Positions 19,887 to 29,101 are shown, numbered from the stretch's first letter. The stretch is 64,000 nt of DNA from Bryobacteraceae bacterium (GCA_019748195.1 JAIEPW010000016.1:170890-234889); one strand, 5' to 3'. Made by a program: numbers and translations. The notes: generated by a model not told the origin, from the sequence alone.

Positions 19887-20725
19887 TGGAGTCCAACGAG
19901 AAGAACGGAACGCGCGGTCCAATCCGTATCGAGAAGAGTTCTGCAGCCATCTGGCGAGTCTTCCTGGACGACCCGCCCCTGAATCTCTTGGGACCGGCGA
20001 TGATCGCGGAGTTGCATCAGCTCGTGGGCCAGTTGGAGGCCGACGAGGAAGTAAAGGTCGTCATCTTCGAGAGTGCGGTGCCCGACTTCTTCATCGCGCA
20101 TGTGGACCTGTTGCAGGTCGGTCAGGGCAACGATGGAGTTGGTTCCACCGGCATGGCCCCGTGGCCGGACTTCTTGCGCCGCCTGGAACAAGCGCCGTTC
20201 GTCACCATCGGAGTCCTACGCGGCAGAGCCAGGGGCGTCGGCAGCGAATTTCTACAGGCGCTCGACATGCGGTTTGCCAGCAGGGAGCGGGCTTGGATCG
20301 CCCAGATCGAAGTCGGCTGCGGCATTATCCCGGGCGGCGGCGGTCTGGACCGCCTGCCGAGGCTAATTGGACGGGGCCGCGCCATCGAAGCCATTTGCGG
20401 CGCCGATGATTTCGACGCACCCACCGCCGAACTCTATGGTTGGATCAATCGCGCCTTGCCGGACGATCAGTTGGATAATTTCGTAACTCGCCTGGCGAAT
20501 CGCATCTCGACCTTCGATCGCAAAGCCGTGGCGGAGTCCAAGCGGATCATCAACGAGCGGGCCGGGCTCGCCACAAAGGATGAGTTGAACCGAACTTACG
20601 CCAGGTTCCTCGAGACACTCACCTGGCCCGCCACTCAGGCGCGACTCGCCGCCCTGATGAAACGTGGATTGCAGACGGATATCGACTTTGAGCGGGACAT
20701 TGCCAATCTCATGATCGAGACATGA
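19886..20725 (+). CDS. Enoyl-CoA hydratase/isomerase (crotonase) family protein
   Basis: 279 residues from ATG 19886 (GTG 19883 is also possible; both overlap the previous stop). The crotonase core is clear: VIFESAVPDFFIAHVDL is the first oxyanion-hole strand, GVLRGRARGVGSEFLQALDM the second, and IEVGCGIIPGGGGLDRLPR carries the catalytic-loop Glu and the GGGG turn. The C-terminal helices are complete. Members hydrate, isomerise or hydrolyse acyl-CoAs; the substrate cannot be told. Pairing with an unknown membrane protein is unusual. Confidence 0.8.
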   Translation: MESNEKNGTRGPIRIEKSSAAIWRVFLDDPPLNLLGPAMIAELHQLVGQLEADEEVKVVIFESAVPDFFIAHVDLLQVGQGNDGVGSTGMAPWPDFLRRLEQAPFVTIGVLRGRARGVGSEFLQALDMRFASRERAWIAQIEVGCGIIPGGGGLDRLPRLIGRGRAIEAICGADDFDAPTAELYGWINRALPDDQLDNFVTRLANRISTFDRKAVAESKRIINERAGLATKDELNRTYARFLETLTWPATQARLAALMKRGLQTDIDFERDIANLMIET

Positions 20726-20762
20726 CCGTGCCAAACCGGGTAGGGGCGGCCGGGTCCTCTCC

Positions 20763-20784
20763 GCAACACATGGAACTGGCGCCA
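20763..20784 (+). repeat. Dispersed repeat core, copy 3
   Basis: Reads GCAACACATGGAACTGGCGC; the AACACATGGAACTGGC part is identical to the copy at 29619-29640. Confidence 0.6.
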
Positions 20785-20931
20785 GCATGAGGACGCCCAC
20801 TAGGATTGCCAGTCCTGGAGTGACCAGCCGCATGGCACGGTGCGTTACGCACAAACGCCGAATTCTGCCTGCTCCCTCTGGATCATAATCTCTCGGAGGC
20901 GCTCGCACCTCAAGGAGGACGAACTTGGCGC

Positions 20932-20952
20932 GGTGCCTGTTCCGCCTGCTTC
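20932..20952 (-). repeat. Dispersed repeat core, copy 4
   Basis: On the minus strand it reads GAAGCAGGCGGAACAGGCAC, the variant with CAGGCACC instead of CTGGCACC. It shares GCAGGCGGAAC with the copies at 29166 and 29388. Confidence 0.5.
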
Positions 20953-21185
20953 AAACAGCGGGCGTAATCAATGGGGGGCCGAGGCCTCATCGCCTTGCGG
21001 GAATCGGCGAGGGATCGCCAGTTCTTCCAACGGTACTTATCGAAGACGGATGGATGATGAAGTTACCGGAATGTGGACAGCAGGTCCAGGGGGACCGTCC
21101 CCCGGCCCCCGGTCAACAACACGGACAGCTTAGCATCGCAAGAATCGTCAAGACGCCTTCGCCCCCTGACGCATATAGTGTCTCC

Positions 21186-21563
21186 ATGAAGATTCGTTGG
21201 GGACGCGCCTTCGCCGGGGCCTTGGCCGCCGAAATCGCACAAATCGCCGCGGCCTTTGTCTGGGTCGCGATCTATAGCTACCTCATCAACCCCGGGCAGC
21301 CGCTGGCGGCCTACGAAGCACATGCTCAGGCGTCAGGCCCGTGGGTTTCGGTGCTGGCCGGCGCACCCATCTTTTACGCCGCCAGCCGCTGGATCGCCAA
21401 ATCGCTGCCCACGGCGCTCGCGTTGTTCGCCATCTTCTTCGTCATCGACGGCGCGCTGCTGGTGAGCATGACGGAAAGCTGGACCGGCGCCCCCGTTGTC
21501 CTGATCGGACTCAGTTATCTGACCAAACTCGGCGCCTGCGCGCTCGGCGGGCGCCACGGATGA
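21186..21563 (+). CDS. Small membrane protein upstream of AraC-type regulator
   Basis: 125 residues from ATG 21186, with about four membrane segments: LAAEIAQIAAAFVWVAIYSY, WVSVLAGAPIFYAASRWI, ALALFAIFFVIDGALLVSM and VVLIGLSYLTKLGACALGG. No known family. The stop overlaps the next start (ATGA), so it is translationally coupled to the AraC/GyrI gene and may share a signal with it. Confidence 0.65.
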   Translation: MKIRWGRAFAGALAAEIAQIAAAFVWVAIYSYLINPGQPLAAYEAHAQASGPWVSVLAGAPIFYAASRWIAKSLPTALALFAIFFVIDGALLVSMTESWTGAPVVLIGLSYLTKLGACALGGRHG

Positions 21564-22402
21564 GCCCGGCGCTTCTCGTCTACATTCAGGCGCGCCTGGA
21601 TGAGGATCTGAGCCTGGATGTACTGAGCGCGAAAGCATCGCTCTCGCCCGCGCACTTCCAACGCACCTTCCGCGCCCTCGTCGGCGAGTCGCCCAAGGCC
21701 TACGTGGCGCGGCTCCGCCTGGAACGCGCCGCGTTCCGCCTGTTGATCCATGACGCGACGCTGCTCGACATCGCCCTCGATTGCGGATTCCGGAATCCTG
21801 AAACGTTCACCCGTGCTTTTCGCCGGCGCTTCGGCATTGCGCCCAGCGGGTATCGAGCCTGGGTGCGCACCCAGTCACGCCGGCTCCCGCAATCCGCGCC
21901 CGGACAGCCGGATGAGGCGTACTCGTTTTCCGAAACCAAAATCCGCCGGCTGCATCGGGCGCACCTGGCGTTTCTTCGGCACGTCGGCCCATATGAAGCC
22001 GTGCCCGATACCTTGTTCGACGCGCTGGACGCCTGGGCCGCCCAGCGGAGTCTCGCCGGACCTCGCATTTGGATGGGCATCGGCCACGACGCCCCAGGCA
22101 CAACCCGCCCCGAGCACCTGCGCTTCGACGCAGCGCTGGTGGTCCCCTCCGCCTTTGCTTCACGTGGCCCCATCGGGCACCAGATTTTCGAAGGCGGGGA
22201 GTTCGCCGTCACCACGCATGCCGGGCCCTACGCCACGCTGCCCGCGGCTTACGCCGCCATCTTCCGGCGCGTGACGCTATTGCCGAAGCATCGGCTGATT
22301 GGCTTGCCGGTAGTGGAGATCTATCAAACCGCGCGCGTGAATGCCCGCCTGCAGTTGAACGTCACGGATATCTGTCTGCCCGTGGCCGGACCCGGTTCTT
22401 AG
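21560..22402 (+). CDS. AraC-family regulator with GyrI-like effector domain
   Basis: 280 residues. Two helix-turn-helix motifs of the AraC type occupy residues 5-100: LDVLSAKASLSPAHFQRTFR, then LLDIALDCGFRNPETFTRAF with the FGIAPSGYR end signature. A GyrI-like/SOUL small-molecule-binding domain follows at about 125-280 (HLAFLRHVGPYEAVPDTLFD, YATLPAAYAAIFRRV, VVEIYQTA). This is the Rob/SoxS-like arrangement that responds to hydrophobic compounds. The gene overlaps the upstream membrane-protein gene by 4 bases. Confidence 0.88.
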   Translation: MSPALLVYIQARLDEDLSLDVLSAKASLSPAHFQRTFRALVGESPKAYVARLRLERAAFRLLIHDATLLDIALDCGFRNPETFTRAFRRRFGIAPSGYRAWVRTQSRRLPQSAPGQPDEAYSFSETKIRRLHRAHLAFLRHVGPYEAVPDTLFDALDAWAAQRSLAGPRIWMGIGHDAPGTTRPEHLRFDAALVVPSAFASRGPIGHQIFEGGEFAVTTHAGPYATLPAAYAAIFRRVTLLPKHRLIGLPVVEIYQTARVNARLQLNVTDICLPVAGPGS

Positions 22403-22503
22403 CCTCCGGCGCATGGACACGTAAGGCTGCGGCGCAAGGGGCATCGGTGCTGGCGTGAGCCGCCGTGTTCCATACCAGCCGGTTGCTGAGCTTGCCGGTG
22501 TTT

Positions 22504-22524
22504 GGTGCCTGTTCCCCCTGCTCC
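22504..22524 (-). repeat. Dispersed repeat core, copy 5
   Basis: On the minus strand it reads GGAGCAGGGGGAACAGGCAC. It lies in the 218-base spacer between the AraC gene and the debranching-enzyme gene, which holds nothing else recognisable. Confidence 0.5.
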
Positions 22525-22620
22525 GACTCCAGGCTAACCCGGCGGATCATAGCCCACTCGCGGCCTGCAAGCTCATCGCTCGTCGGTTCAGCCCGAACGA
22601 TCCCGCGACGCCTCAGCCAC

Positions 22621-24468
22621 CTAACCCTCCAGTTCCCTCCGCACCCGCATCACCTCCCCCACGCTCCACGCCTGCGCCGGGCAGCCACCGGGCCGGTGCG
22701 GCTCGTCCCCGTCGTAGACCTCGGCAAGCGAGCCCAGACCAAACACCCCCATCTCCTCCTCCAGCCGATCCAGGCGCGCGCGGCAGTATTCGCGGTCGCC
22801 GAACACCCGGAGATGCGCGCTTAGATACGGACCCATCAGCCAAGGCCAAACAGTGCCCTGATGGTAAGCCCCGTCGCGCTCCCGCGGACCGCCCTCGTAG
22901 CGCCCGCGATACTCCGGATCGCCACGTTCCAGGCTCCGCAACCCCACCGGCGTCAGCAGTTCTCGCTCGCACGTTTCCACCACCGCGCGCTGCTGATCTC
23001 CATCCAGCGGGGAATGTGGCAGGCTCACCGCGAACAGTTGATTGGGACGGATGCGGGCGTCCCCTAGGACATCGAACAGGCAGTTGCGCTCCGCGTTCCA
23101 GAACTTAGCGCGAAAGCTGGCGGCGATTATCGCGGCCTCGCGCTCCAGGTTGGCTTCGCCCAGCCACTCCGCCATCAGCTTCACCGCGTTGTACCACAAG
23201 GCGTTGATTTCGACGGCTTTACCGTGACGCGGGGTCACCACCCAGTCGCCGGCCTTGGCGTCCATCCAGGTCAATTGGACGCCCGGTTCGCCCGCGTTCA
23301 ACAGGTGATCGTCGGGGTCCGCCCGGATGCCATACCAGGTTCCGCGCCAGTGCCATGAGAGGATTTCGCGAGCGGCGGGCAGGAACGTTTCGTTCAGCCA
23401 ATGGCGGTCGCCACCGGCCCTTAACCACGTGTTAACTGCCGGAAAAAGCCACAAAGTGGCATCTACGGTGTTGTATTCGGGCGCCGTACCGGCATCCGGG
23501 AAGCGGTTGGGCAGGATGCCGCGATTGCGGTGCTCCAGAAAACCTTCCATGATGCGGCGCGCTTCATCCAGCCGGTTTCGGGCGATCAGCAGCCCCGGCA
23601 GGCTGATCATGGTATCGCGGCCCCAGTCCGTGAACCAGGGGTAACCCGCTATGATCGTTGGCTTTCCGTCCGCGCGCGTGACCAGGAATTGGTCCGCCGC
23701 CCGGTCCAGCAGGGCGCGTCCGGCATCTTTCGCAATCCGCTCCGAGACAACACGATCGCAATCCAACGGCTCCGGCTCGAGATGCGCGGCGAAGTTTACC
23801 CATTCTCCGGCTGCAAGAGTAACTTCCGTAAAACCAGGAGTATACAAGTCTTCCTGAAAGTCGAGCCCGCGTTCCCGCTCGATGGCGTATTCCTGGCGCA
23901 GATACCAATGCCCGTCTTCGAAAAATGCTCCGGGAAACCGCAGATGAAGTCCGGGCAGCCCTTCGTAGGGCCTGATAACGCCTCCGTCAACGCGGCGATT
24001 CCACCAATCGGTTTGGCGGGTCAGGGAATGGTACTCGCGGAAGGCGAAGAACGGCCGCAGTCGCAACCGCCCGCCGGTTTCGGACCGGTAGCGCAGAATG
24101 ACAGCCTGACGGCCAGGGACCAACAGGACTTGTTTCTCGAGCCCGTTCCGGAACCGCCAATGGGGAAACGGCGCCAGACGGAATTGCTCGATCTGCTCGT
24201 AGCCGCGGGGGGCGATCGCGCCCGGGTATTCCGCAGCTCCCAGGGCATCGCCGGCGAACTCCTCTTCCACGCGCGACAGCAGCACGTAACGCTCGACGGG
24301 CGGGCGCAGCGAGGCGATCAGCAGCCCATGGTAGCGCCGCGTGTTCGCGCCCGCGACCGTGCCCATCGCGAACGCGCCGGTCCCGTTCGTTTCCAGCCAT
24401 TCCAGCCGGCTCGACGCGTTCCAGTCGCGGCATACACGGCCGGGAATCTCGATTGCTTGCGGGTTCAT
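22621..24468 (-). CDS. Amylo-alpha-1,6-glucosidase (glycogen debranching enzyme type)
   Basis: 615 residues from ATG 24468; the frame is open further upstream but family similarity begins here. The N-terminal debranching domain shows EWLETNGTGAFAMGTVAGAN and RRYHGLLIAS. The (alpha/alpha)6 GH133-type catalytic domain shows YPWFTDWGRDTMISLPGL, with the catalytic-region Asp, then DATLWLFPAVNTWL and EINALWYNAVKLMAEWL. YHQGTVWPWLMGPY lies near the end. It hydrolyses alpha-1,6 branches of glycogen in the cytoplasm. No glycogen-synthesis gene is next to it. Confidence 0.9.
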   Translation of the reverse strand: MNPQAIEIPGRVCRDWNASSRLEWLETNGTGAFAMGTVAGANTRRYHGLLIASLRPPVERYVLLSRVEEEFAGDALGAAEYPGAIAPRGYEQIEQFRLAPFPHWRFRNGLEKQVLLVPGRQAVILRYRSETGGRLRLRPFFAFREYHSLTRQTDWWNRRVDGGVIRPYEGLPGLHLRFPGAFFEDGHWYLRQEYAIERERGLDFQEDLYTPGFTEVTLAAGEWVNFAAHLEPEPLDCDRVVSERIAKDAGRALLDRAADQFLVTRADGKPTIIAGYPWFTDWGRDTMISLPGLLIARNRLDEARRIMEGFLEHRNRGILPNRFPDAGTAPEYNTVDATLWLFPAVNTWLRAGGDRHWLNETFLPAAREILSWHWRGTWYGIRADPDDHLLNAGEPGVQLTWMDAKAGDWVVTPRHGKAVEINALWYNAVKLMAEWLGEANLEREAAIIAASFRAKFWNAERNCLFDVLGDARIRPNQLFAVSLPHSPLDGDQQRAVVETCERELLTPVGLRSLERGDPEYRGRYEGGPRERDGAYHQGTVWPWLMGPYLSAHLRVFGDREYCRARLDRLEEEMGVFGLGSLAEVYDGDEPHRPGGCPAQAWSVGEVMRVRRELEG

Positions 24469-24793
24469 TCCTGTGATGGATGCCGCGGCAAGCGTAAGTA
24501 TTCCGCCAACTTCGATTCGCTGTTCCAGGGTGGGCGTCGCCCGGCGGGGGTGATGAGCGCGGCGTGGATTGGTTTTGTCCACGTTTGTATTACGGAACCT
24601 GGGTCCGTTGGTGCGCTCGAAACGTGTTATTCTAGGGAACTTCATCTTTACCATCGGGTTAGGTGAAGTTTTCGAGCGCATTGCATGAAGTCCGGCATAG
24701 GGCTTGCGAAGAATATACCGTAGCGGTTGTAACTTTTTCGAAACGGAATGTCGATTACTTGTGTCTAGCTGAATACCTGGAGAGGAGCCGCCG

Positions 24794-24928
24794 ATGATAA
24801 CGAGGTCCCACATTCCCTCCGTGATGACTGGGCATTGGATTCCGTTGTTAAGCGCCTGGCTGTTGACCGCCCTGGCGCCGATCTTGGTGGGCGCAGTGCT
24901 GAAGGTGGTTTCGGAAGTCGCCCGCTGA
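24794..24928 (+). CDS. Small single-span membrane protein (44 aa)
   Basis: ATG 24794 is preceded by AGGAG at a spacing of 7-8 bases. The product starts MITRSHIPSVMTG, has one membrane span (LLSAWLLTALAPILVGAVL) and ends KVVSEVAR; the stop at 24926-24928 lies 3 bases before the end of the convergent histidine kinase gene. It sits in a 460-base gap upstream of the debranching gene. No family is recognised. The good ribosome site and the single clean span are the case for it. Confidence 0.5.
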   Translation: MITRSHIPSVMTGHWIPLLSAWLLTALAPILVGAVLKVVSEVAR

Positions 24929-24931
24929 ACC

Positions 24932-26128
24932 TTAGGAAGGCAGGAAACGCCGAACTGCCCCCAGCAGTTCCTGAGCCTGAATAGGCTTGGACAGGAACGC
25001 CTGCAGGCCCCGCTCCTGGCATAATCTCCGGTATTCGTCCGAGGAATTGGCGGTAAGCGCCAGGACCGGTACTTTCTGGTAGCCGGCCAGGCGGCGGATG
25101 GCCGCCGTGGTTTCAAATCCGTCCATGTCCGGGATCTGCAAATCCATCAAAATCAGATCGTAGTGGCGAGCCTGCGCGGCCGCGACCGCGCCGCGTCCGG
25201 AGCTTGCGAAATCGACGCGGTAGGGTTGACGGGAGAAGACGTGGCGGAGCACCTGCTGACCCACCTCGTTGTCCTCGACCACCAGCACGGAGCGGGACGA
25301 GACCTCAGCCGGGAGCGGCGCGACCTCATGGGGGCGCGCATCTTCGCCGGCAGCATGGCGGAGCGGGAGCAGAATGCGAAAAGTGCTGCCGAGGCCCACT
25401 TTGCTGTCCACGCTGATCCTGCCTTCCATCAGCGCCGCCAGCTTCTGCGCCAGGGCAAGCCCCAGGCCGAGCCCGGAATAGGTTCTGGACAGTCCGCTGT
25501 CGAGTTGCCGGAAGGATTCGAAAATGTTGGCGAGCTTTTCGCCCTCGATGCCGATGCCGCTGTCGGTTACGGCAAGTTCCAGCGCCTCCCGGCCGCCAGG
25601 AAGTTCCGAGAGCGTGGCGCGCACTTCCACTTGACCGTCGGAGGTGAACTTGACGGCGTTCGCCACCAGATGCCCCAGCATCTGGCGGATGCGCAAAGCA
25701 TCGCCGAGCAGCGTTTCCGGAAGCCGCTCGTCGAGCGTCGACACCAGTCGCAGACCCTTGGCTCGCGCCTTGGAATAGTAGGCGTGGACCGTGGAATCCA
25801 GGACCTCGGCAACGCTGAATTCGCTCTCGTCGAGCACCAGACGCCCGGCGGACAGGGCGGCGAACTCGAGCGTGGCATTGAGGATTTCGAACAAATTCTC
25901 GGCGCAGGCCCGCGTGGTGGATACGTACTCCTGCTGTTCGGAGGAGAGCGGCGTTTCCAGCAGCAGATCGGTCATGCCCAGGATGCCGGAGAGCGGCGTC
26001 CGGATTTCATGATTCAGGCTGGCCAGGAACAGGCCCTTGAGGCGGTCGAGGGTTTCCTCGCCGGGGTTCAAAGGAGGAGTGAGGGGACCGGGATAGTCCG
26101 AGTACGCGGTGGTGGTAAACGGCTCCAT
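24932..26128 (-). CDS. Soluble hybrid histidine kinase (HisKA-HATPase-REC)
   Basis: 398 residues. After a 30-residue tail the HisKA domain carries the phosphorylated His in LASLNHEIRTPLSG. The HATPase domain shows HLVANAVKFT (N box), DSGIGI (G1), FESFRQLD (F box) and GLGLGLALAQ (G2). A receiver domain at about 275-395 has the phospho-acceptor Asp in LILMDLQIPDMDG and the Lys in FLSKP. There is no sensor domain or membrane segment, so the input must come from a partner protein. No response regulator or phosphotransferase gene lies beside it. Confidence 0.92.
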   Translation of the reverse strand: MEPFTTTAYSDYPGPLTPPLNPGEETLDRLKGLFLASLNHEIRTPLSGILGMTDLLLETPLSSEQQEYVSTTRACAENLFEILNATLEFAALSAGRLVLDESEFSVAEVLDSTVHAYYSKARAKGLRLVSTLDERLPETLLGDALRIRQMLGHLVANAVKFTSDGQVEVRATLSELPGGREALELAVTDSGIGIEGEKLANIFESFRQLDSGLSRTYSGLGLGLALAQKLAALMEGRISVDSKVGLGSTFRILLPLRHAAGEDARPHEVAPLPAEVSSRSVLVVEDNEVGQQVLRHVFSRQPYRVDFASSGRGAVAAAQARHYDLILMDLQIPDMDGFETTAAIRRLAGYQKVPVLALTANSSDEYRRLCQERGLQAFLSKPIQAQELLGAVRRFLPS

Positions 26129-26175
26129 CTCGCTTCTTGCTACAAAATCGGCCTGGAGCTGGTCGAAGTTTAGTC

Positions 26176-26200
26176 ACCGGCCCCACAGAGTGAGGCCGGT
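26176..26200. terminator. Hairpin downstream of bacterioferritin gene
   Basis: ACCGGCC and GGCCGGT form a perfect 7-bp stem with an 11-base loop, 26 bases past the bfr stop. No T-run follows on the minus strand (TTGTT follows on the plus strand), so termination is uncertain. Confidence 0.4.
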
Positions 26201-26225
26201 TTGTTCCGGCAAGGGGCGGGGGAAG

Positions 26226-26714
26226 CTAGTGCGACTTACCCTCATCTCCATGAATCTGCTGGGTAAGGTAGTTCTCGAGCCCGATGTCCTGAATCACCTG
26301 AAGCTGCGCTTCCAGGAAATCGACGTGGTGTTCTTCGTCCTTCAGGATCTTCTCGAACAAATCCCGGGAGCCGTTGTCGGCGGCGGCAACGGCGGCGTTG
26401 ATGGCCCGGTTCAACCTGGGCACCGCCTCGTATTCGAGTTGCAGATCGTTCTGCAACTGCTCCTTGACGTTCTGGCCGATGCGGAGCATGAACAACTCGC
26501 TCAGGTTCGGGACACCCTCCAGGTACAGAATGCGCTCGATCAGTTCCTCGGCGTGCTGCATCTCCTCGATGGATTCCTTGCGGGTGATGCCGGCCATGCG
26601 CATGTAGCCCCAGTTGGCTTGCATTTCGGCATGGAGAAAATACTGGTTGATGGCGGTCAGTTCGGCTTTCAAAACTTCCTGCAGGAAAGCGATTACCTCG
26701 GGGTTGCCTTTCAT
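26226..26714 (-). CDS. bfr: Bacterioferritin
   Basis: A 162-residue protein of exact family length. All ferroxidase ligands fall at E. coli numbering: E18, E51, H54, E94, E127 and H130. The heme-ligand Met52 is present in IEEMQHAEEL, so a heme-binding 24-mer is expected. It stores iron as a ferric mineral in the cytoplasm. It is transcribed alone, framed by hairpins at 26733-26762 upstream and 26176-26200 downstream. No Fur box was recognised in the 32-base upstream gap. Confidence 0.95.
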   Translation of the reverse strand: MKGNPEVIAFLQEVLKAELTAINQYFLHAEMQANWGYMRMAGITRKESIEEMQHAEELIERILYLEGVPNLSELFMLRIGQNVKEQLQNDLQLEYEAVPRLNRAINAAVAAADNGSRDLFEKILKDEEHHVDFLEAQLQVIQDIGLENYLTQQIHGDEGKSH

Positions 26715-26732
26715 ATCAGAACCAATCTAGCA

Positions 26733-26762
26733 GGTTGAGGCGCGCTTCAGCGCGCTCCAACC
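26733..26762 (-). terminator. Strong hairpin overlapping the stop of the beta-propeller gene
   Basis: GGTTGAGGCGCGCT pairs with AGCGCGCTCCAACC (12 of 14 pairs, 2-base loop). It spans the last codons and stop of the upstream gene (stop at 26747-26749) and separates it from bfr. A terminator or a block between the two genes is inferred. Confidence 0.45.
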
Positions 26763-28924
26763 CAAATCAGGATCGGTTGGCGGACGGGAACACCTGCGAC
26801 GGCCGGCGTGACTTCGAAAAATCCGGAACTCGTTGGGGGGATCTCAATGCGGATCCGCGCCACCCCGGAGATGGCGCCTGGAGATGTGGTGGTGGATAGG
26901 ATCCCCGCTCCCGTTGCTCCGGGAGAGATTTCAACCGGCGGGCCGGAGACAATCGAGCCGGTCGCTTGGCCCGGGTGGATTGGTCCCAGACCGTTCAGGA
27001 AGAGGGTGACCGTGGAACCCGGCGCGGCCCCGTCCGAGCATGTGTTCAAGGTTCCATCGGCATTCAGGACCAGCGCGTGCTGAGCGCGACTGAACTCGTT
27101 GCCGCAATAGGAGGCGCCCGGCACGCCGGACTCCGTGGCGTCGCGCGAGAGGAATACACTTGGCTGGCGCTGCTGGACGCGAAACGACTTGTGCTCCGTG
27201 AAGCCCGCGCCGGAATTGACCAACCGCATCTCAACCGAATCCTGCCCTGCGATCTCAAAGGGGACCTGAACGTTGACTTGCTCGCCCGAAGTGAAGAGGA
27301 TGGGCGCGACAATACCGTTGAAGGTGACCGCAATGCCGCCGAGCGAAGATGCGCTTCCCCCCGGAGGTACAAGAGCGCGCGCAGGGCCGATCCGCGAGCC
27401 AAAAATGCTTAGCACCTGCCCTGGCGCAACCGACGTGACTTGCACGTGATCCGCGGGATCAGTCGCGCACGCCAGGCGATCGGGCGCAAATAAGTCGATG
27501 GAGGCAAGAGCGCCATTGATCGCCGCGGCGATGATGTCTCCATTCGTCCGGACAGCGACCGACCAGGCAGAAGAGGACGTGCTCTGCGTATCGGCGAAGC
27601 ACGATCCGTACGTACAAACTGGGGCTCCGTAGATCAGTTGCGCCGGAGCGACGCTTGCGCCGTCCGGTGTCAAGCGGGCAACGAATCCCAGGGACTGATT
27701 TACGGAAGGCCGGCATCCGCCAGGAGTCGATGCGGACATACCCGGCAGGTCACTGGAGCTCGCCTGTCCGGTGATGTAGAGGAACCCGCTTCGGTCCACA
27801 GTCATGCCGGAAATGGCGTCCCGCGCCGATCCACCATAGAAAGTCGACCACAGCAGGCCAGTGCCGGTCGCATTCAGCTTGGTGATGTAGCCGGTCGAGG
27901 GCGGCGGGTAAACCGTGGGGCGCGGGGATGGCTGGATGGGTGGCTCCGCCGCGTTCGCCAGGTACAGCGTTTGCAGCGCGCCGGCGGTGACGGGGTAATC
28001 CGGTGAGTTCGTGGTGCCGGCGACGATGACATTGCCGGCGGCATCGACGGCGATGGCGGCGGGCGATGCTCCGTGCGAGCCGGTGAGGAAGGTCGCGTAG
28101 ACCAGCCGGGTGGCGGTGGGATCGAGTTTCTTGACGAATTGATAACCGCAGGGCAGGAAAACGATTCCGCTGCCGCGGCATATCTTGAACTCGGCTCTGG
28201 CCTGAAACGCTCCGGGAGTCGTTTGCAGCGGCACTTCTACTCCCACGGGTGTAGCGGAGCCCGCGAGATAGATGTTGCCCTGCGGGTCCAGGGTGATTAC
28301 CGTTCCGCCGTGCGCCGGGGTGGCGAGGAGGATTCGGCGGAGAGCGGCGTCGAACCTGGCCAGATAGAAGCCATTTCCAGGGTCGGTGTTGCCCGGTGTT
28401 GCGGGAAACCCCGCGGCGGAGGCGATTCCGGTGAGAAGCACGTGGCCTTCGGGGGTGATGGCCACAGCGCTGCCGGAGGTCGCCGCGCCGCCGCCGAAGT
28501 AGGTTGCGGACTGAAGCTCGCCGGCGGGAGAGAGTTTGGCAAGAAACGCCTGCCCGCCCGCGCCCAATGTGGCTTGTGGGGCGCCCGGAGTTACCGGGAA
28601 GTCGCTGGAGGAAGTGCCGCCGGCGAGGTAGAGTGATCCGTCGGGAGCGAGCACGATGGCGGTGGCGCTTTCGCTGTTCGAGCCGGCAAGAACGGTTCGA
28701 TAAATCTGTGATCCACCGGCGGATAATTTGGCGACGAACGCGTCGCTGAAGTCGCCGGTTCCGGGGGTGCTCGGGGCGAGGGATCCGGCTATGTAGAGAT
28801 TACCAGCGTCGTCGCTGCGAACCGCGCGGACGCTGGCGCCATCTGGAAGCCGGAAAGAAAGCTCGGCTTTCCCGGCGAAAATGGGACTTAACGAGAGTAC
28901 GAAGGCAAGTAATTGGTGCCGCAT
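26747..28924 (-). CDS. Exported SBBP beta-propeller protein with Solibacter-type C-terminal domain
   Basis: 725 residues with a signal peptide (LLAFVLSLSPIFAG). Residues 25-480 consist of SBBP-like repeats, each of form DAAGNVIVAGTTNSPDYPVT or DGSLYLAGGTSSSDFPVT, expected to form a beta-propeller. The C-terminal 230 residues fit the TIGR03437 domain: SVAPGQVLSIFGSRIGP, GGIAVTFNGIVAPILF, QVNVQVPFEIAG and TVTLFLNGLGPI. These domains are abundant in Solibacter-like genomes and their function is unknown; surface location is inferred. It shares the domain with the gene at 29976-32951. Confidence 0.85.
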   Translation of the reverse strand: MRHQLLAFVLSLSPIFAGKAELSFRLPDGASVRAVRSDDAGNLYIAGSLAPSTPGTGDFSDAFVAKLSAGGSQIYRTVLAGSNSESATAIVLAPDGSLYLAGGTSSSDFPVTPGAPQATLGAGGQAFLAKLSPAGELQSATYFGGGAATSGSAVAITPEGHVLLTGIASAAGFPATPGNTDPGNGFYLARFDAALRRILLATPAHGGTVITLDPQGNIYLAGSATPVGVEVPLQTTPGAFQARAEFKICRGSGIVFLPCGYQFVKKLDPTATRLVYATFLTGSHGASPAAIAVDAAGNVIVAGTTNSPDYPVTAGALQTLYLANAAEPPIQPSPRPTVYPPPSTGYITKLNATGTGLLWSTFYGGSARDAISGMTVDRSGFLYITGQASSSDLPGMSASTPGGCRPSVNQSLGFVARLTPDGASVAPAQLIYGAPVCTYGSCFADTQSTSSSAWSVAVRTNGDIIAAAINGALASIDLFAPDRLACATDPADHVQVTSVAPGQVLSIFGSRIGPARALVPPGGSASSLGGIAVTFNGIVAPILFTSGEQVNVQVPFEIAGQDSVEMRLVNSGAGFTEHKSFRVQQRQPSVFLSRDATESGVPGASYCGNEFSRAQHALVLNADGTLNTCSDGAAPGSTVTLFLNGLGPIHPGQATGSIVSGPPVEISPGATGAGILSTTTSPGAISGVARIRIEIPPTSSGFFEVTPAVAGVPVRQPILIWVGAR

Positions 28925-29013
28925 TGCAGACCGCCTGTCCTTGCCGCGTTCGGGCTGGAAACGACTTCAGTATCCGGCTGTTTCGGGGGACTGTCAAGAA
29001 GACCGCGCCGCGC

Positions 29014-29034
29014 GGCGCCAGTTCCACCGGTTCC
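29014..29034 (-). repeat. Dispersed repeat core, copy 6
   Basis: On the minus strand it reads GGAACCGGTGGAACTGGCGC, close to copy 1 (12431). The repeat lies 90 bases upstream of the beta-propeller gene start. Confidence 0.6.
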
Positions 29035-29101
29035 GGGGGGCTTGGAGGGACCCTTAGCCCAACAGAAGCCTAAGTCGCCGGTTGCCGAGGCTCAGGTTGA
29101 T

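Larger units (their letters stand above)
20726..21185. other. Spacer with two repeat copies
   Basis: This 460-base gap between the crotonase and a small membrane protein holds a rightward repeat copy at 20763-20784 and a leftward copy at 20932-20952. No credible gene was found; frames here lack ribosome sites and family resemblance. Confidence 0.55.

Noticed and set aside
22469..22620. Possible tRNA or small RNA in the spacer before the debranching gene
   Set aside because: No cloverleaf or T-loop sequence found; only a repeat copy was recognised. No tRNA was seen elsewhere in the window.
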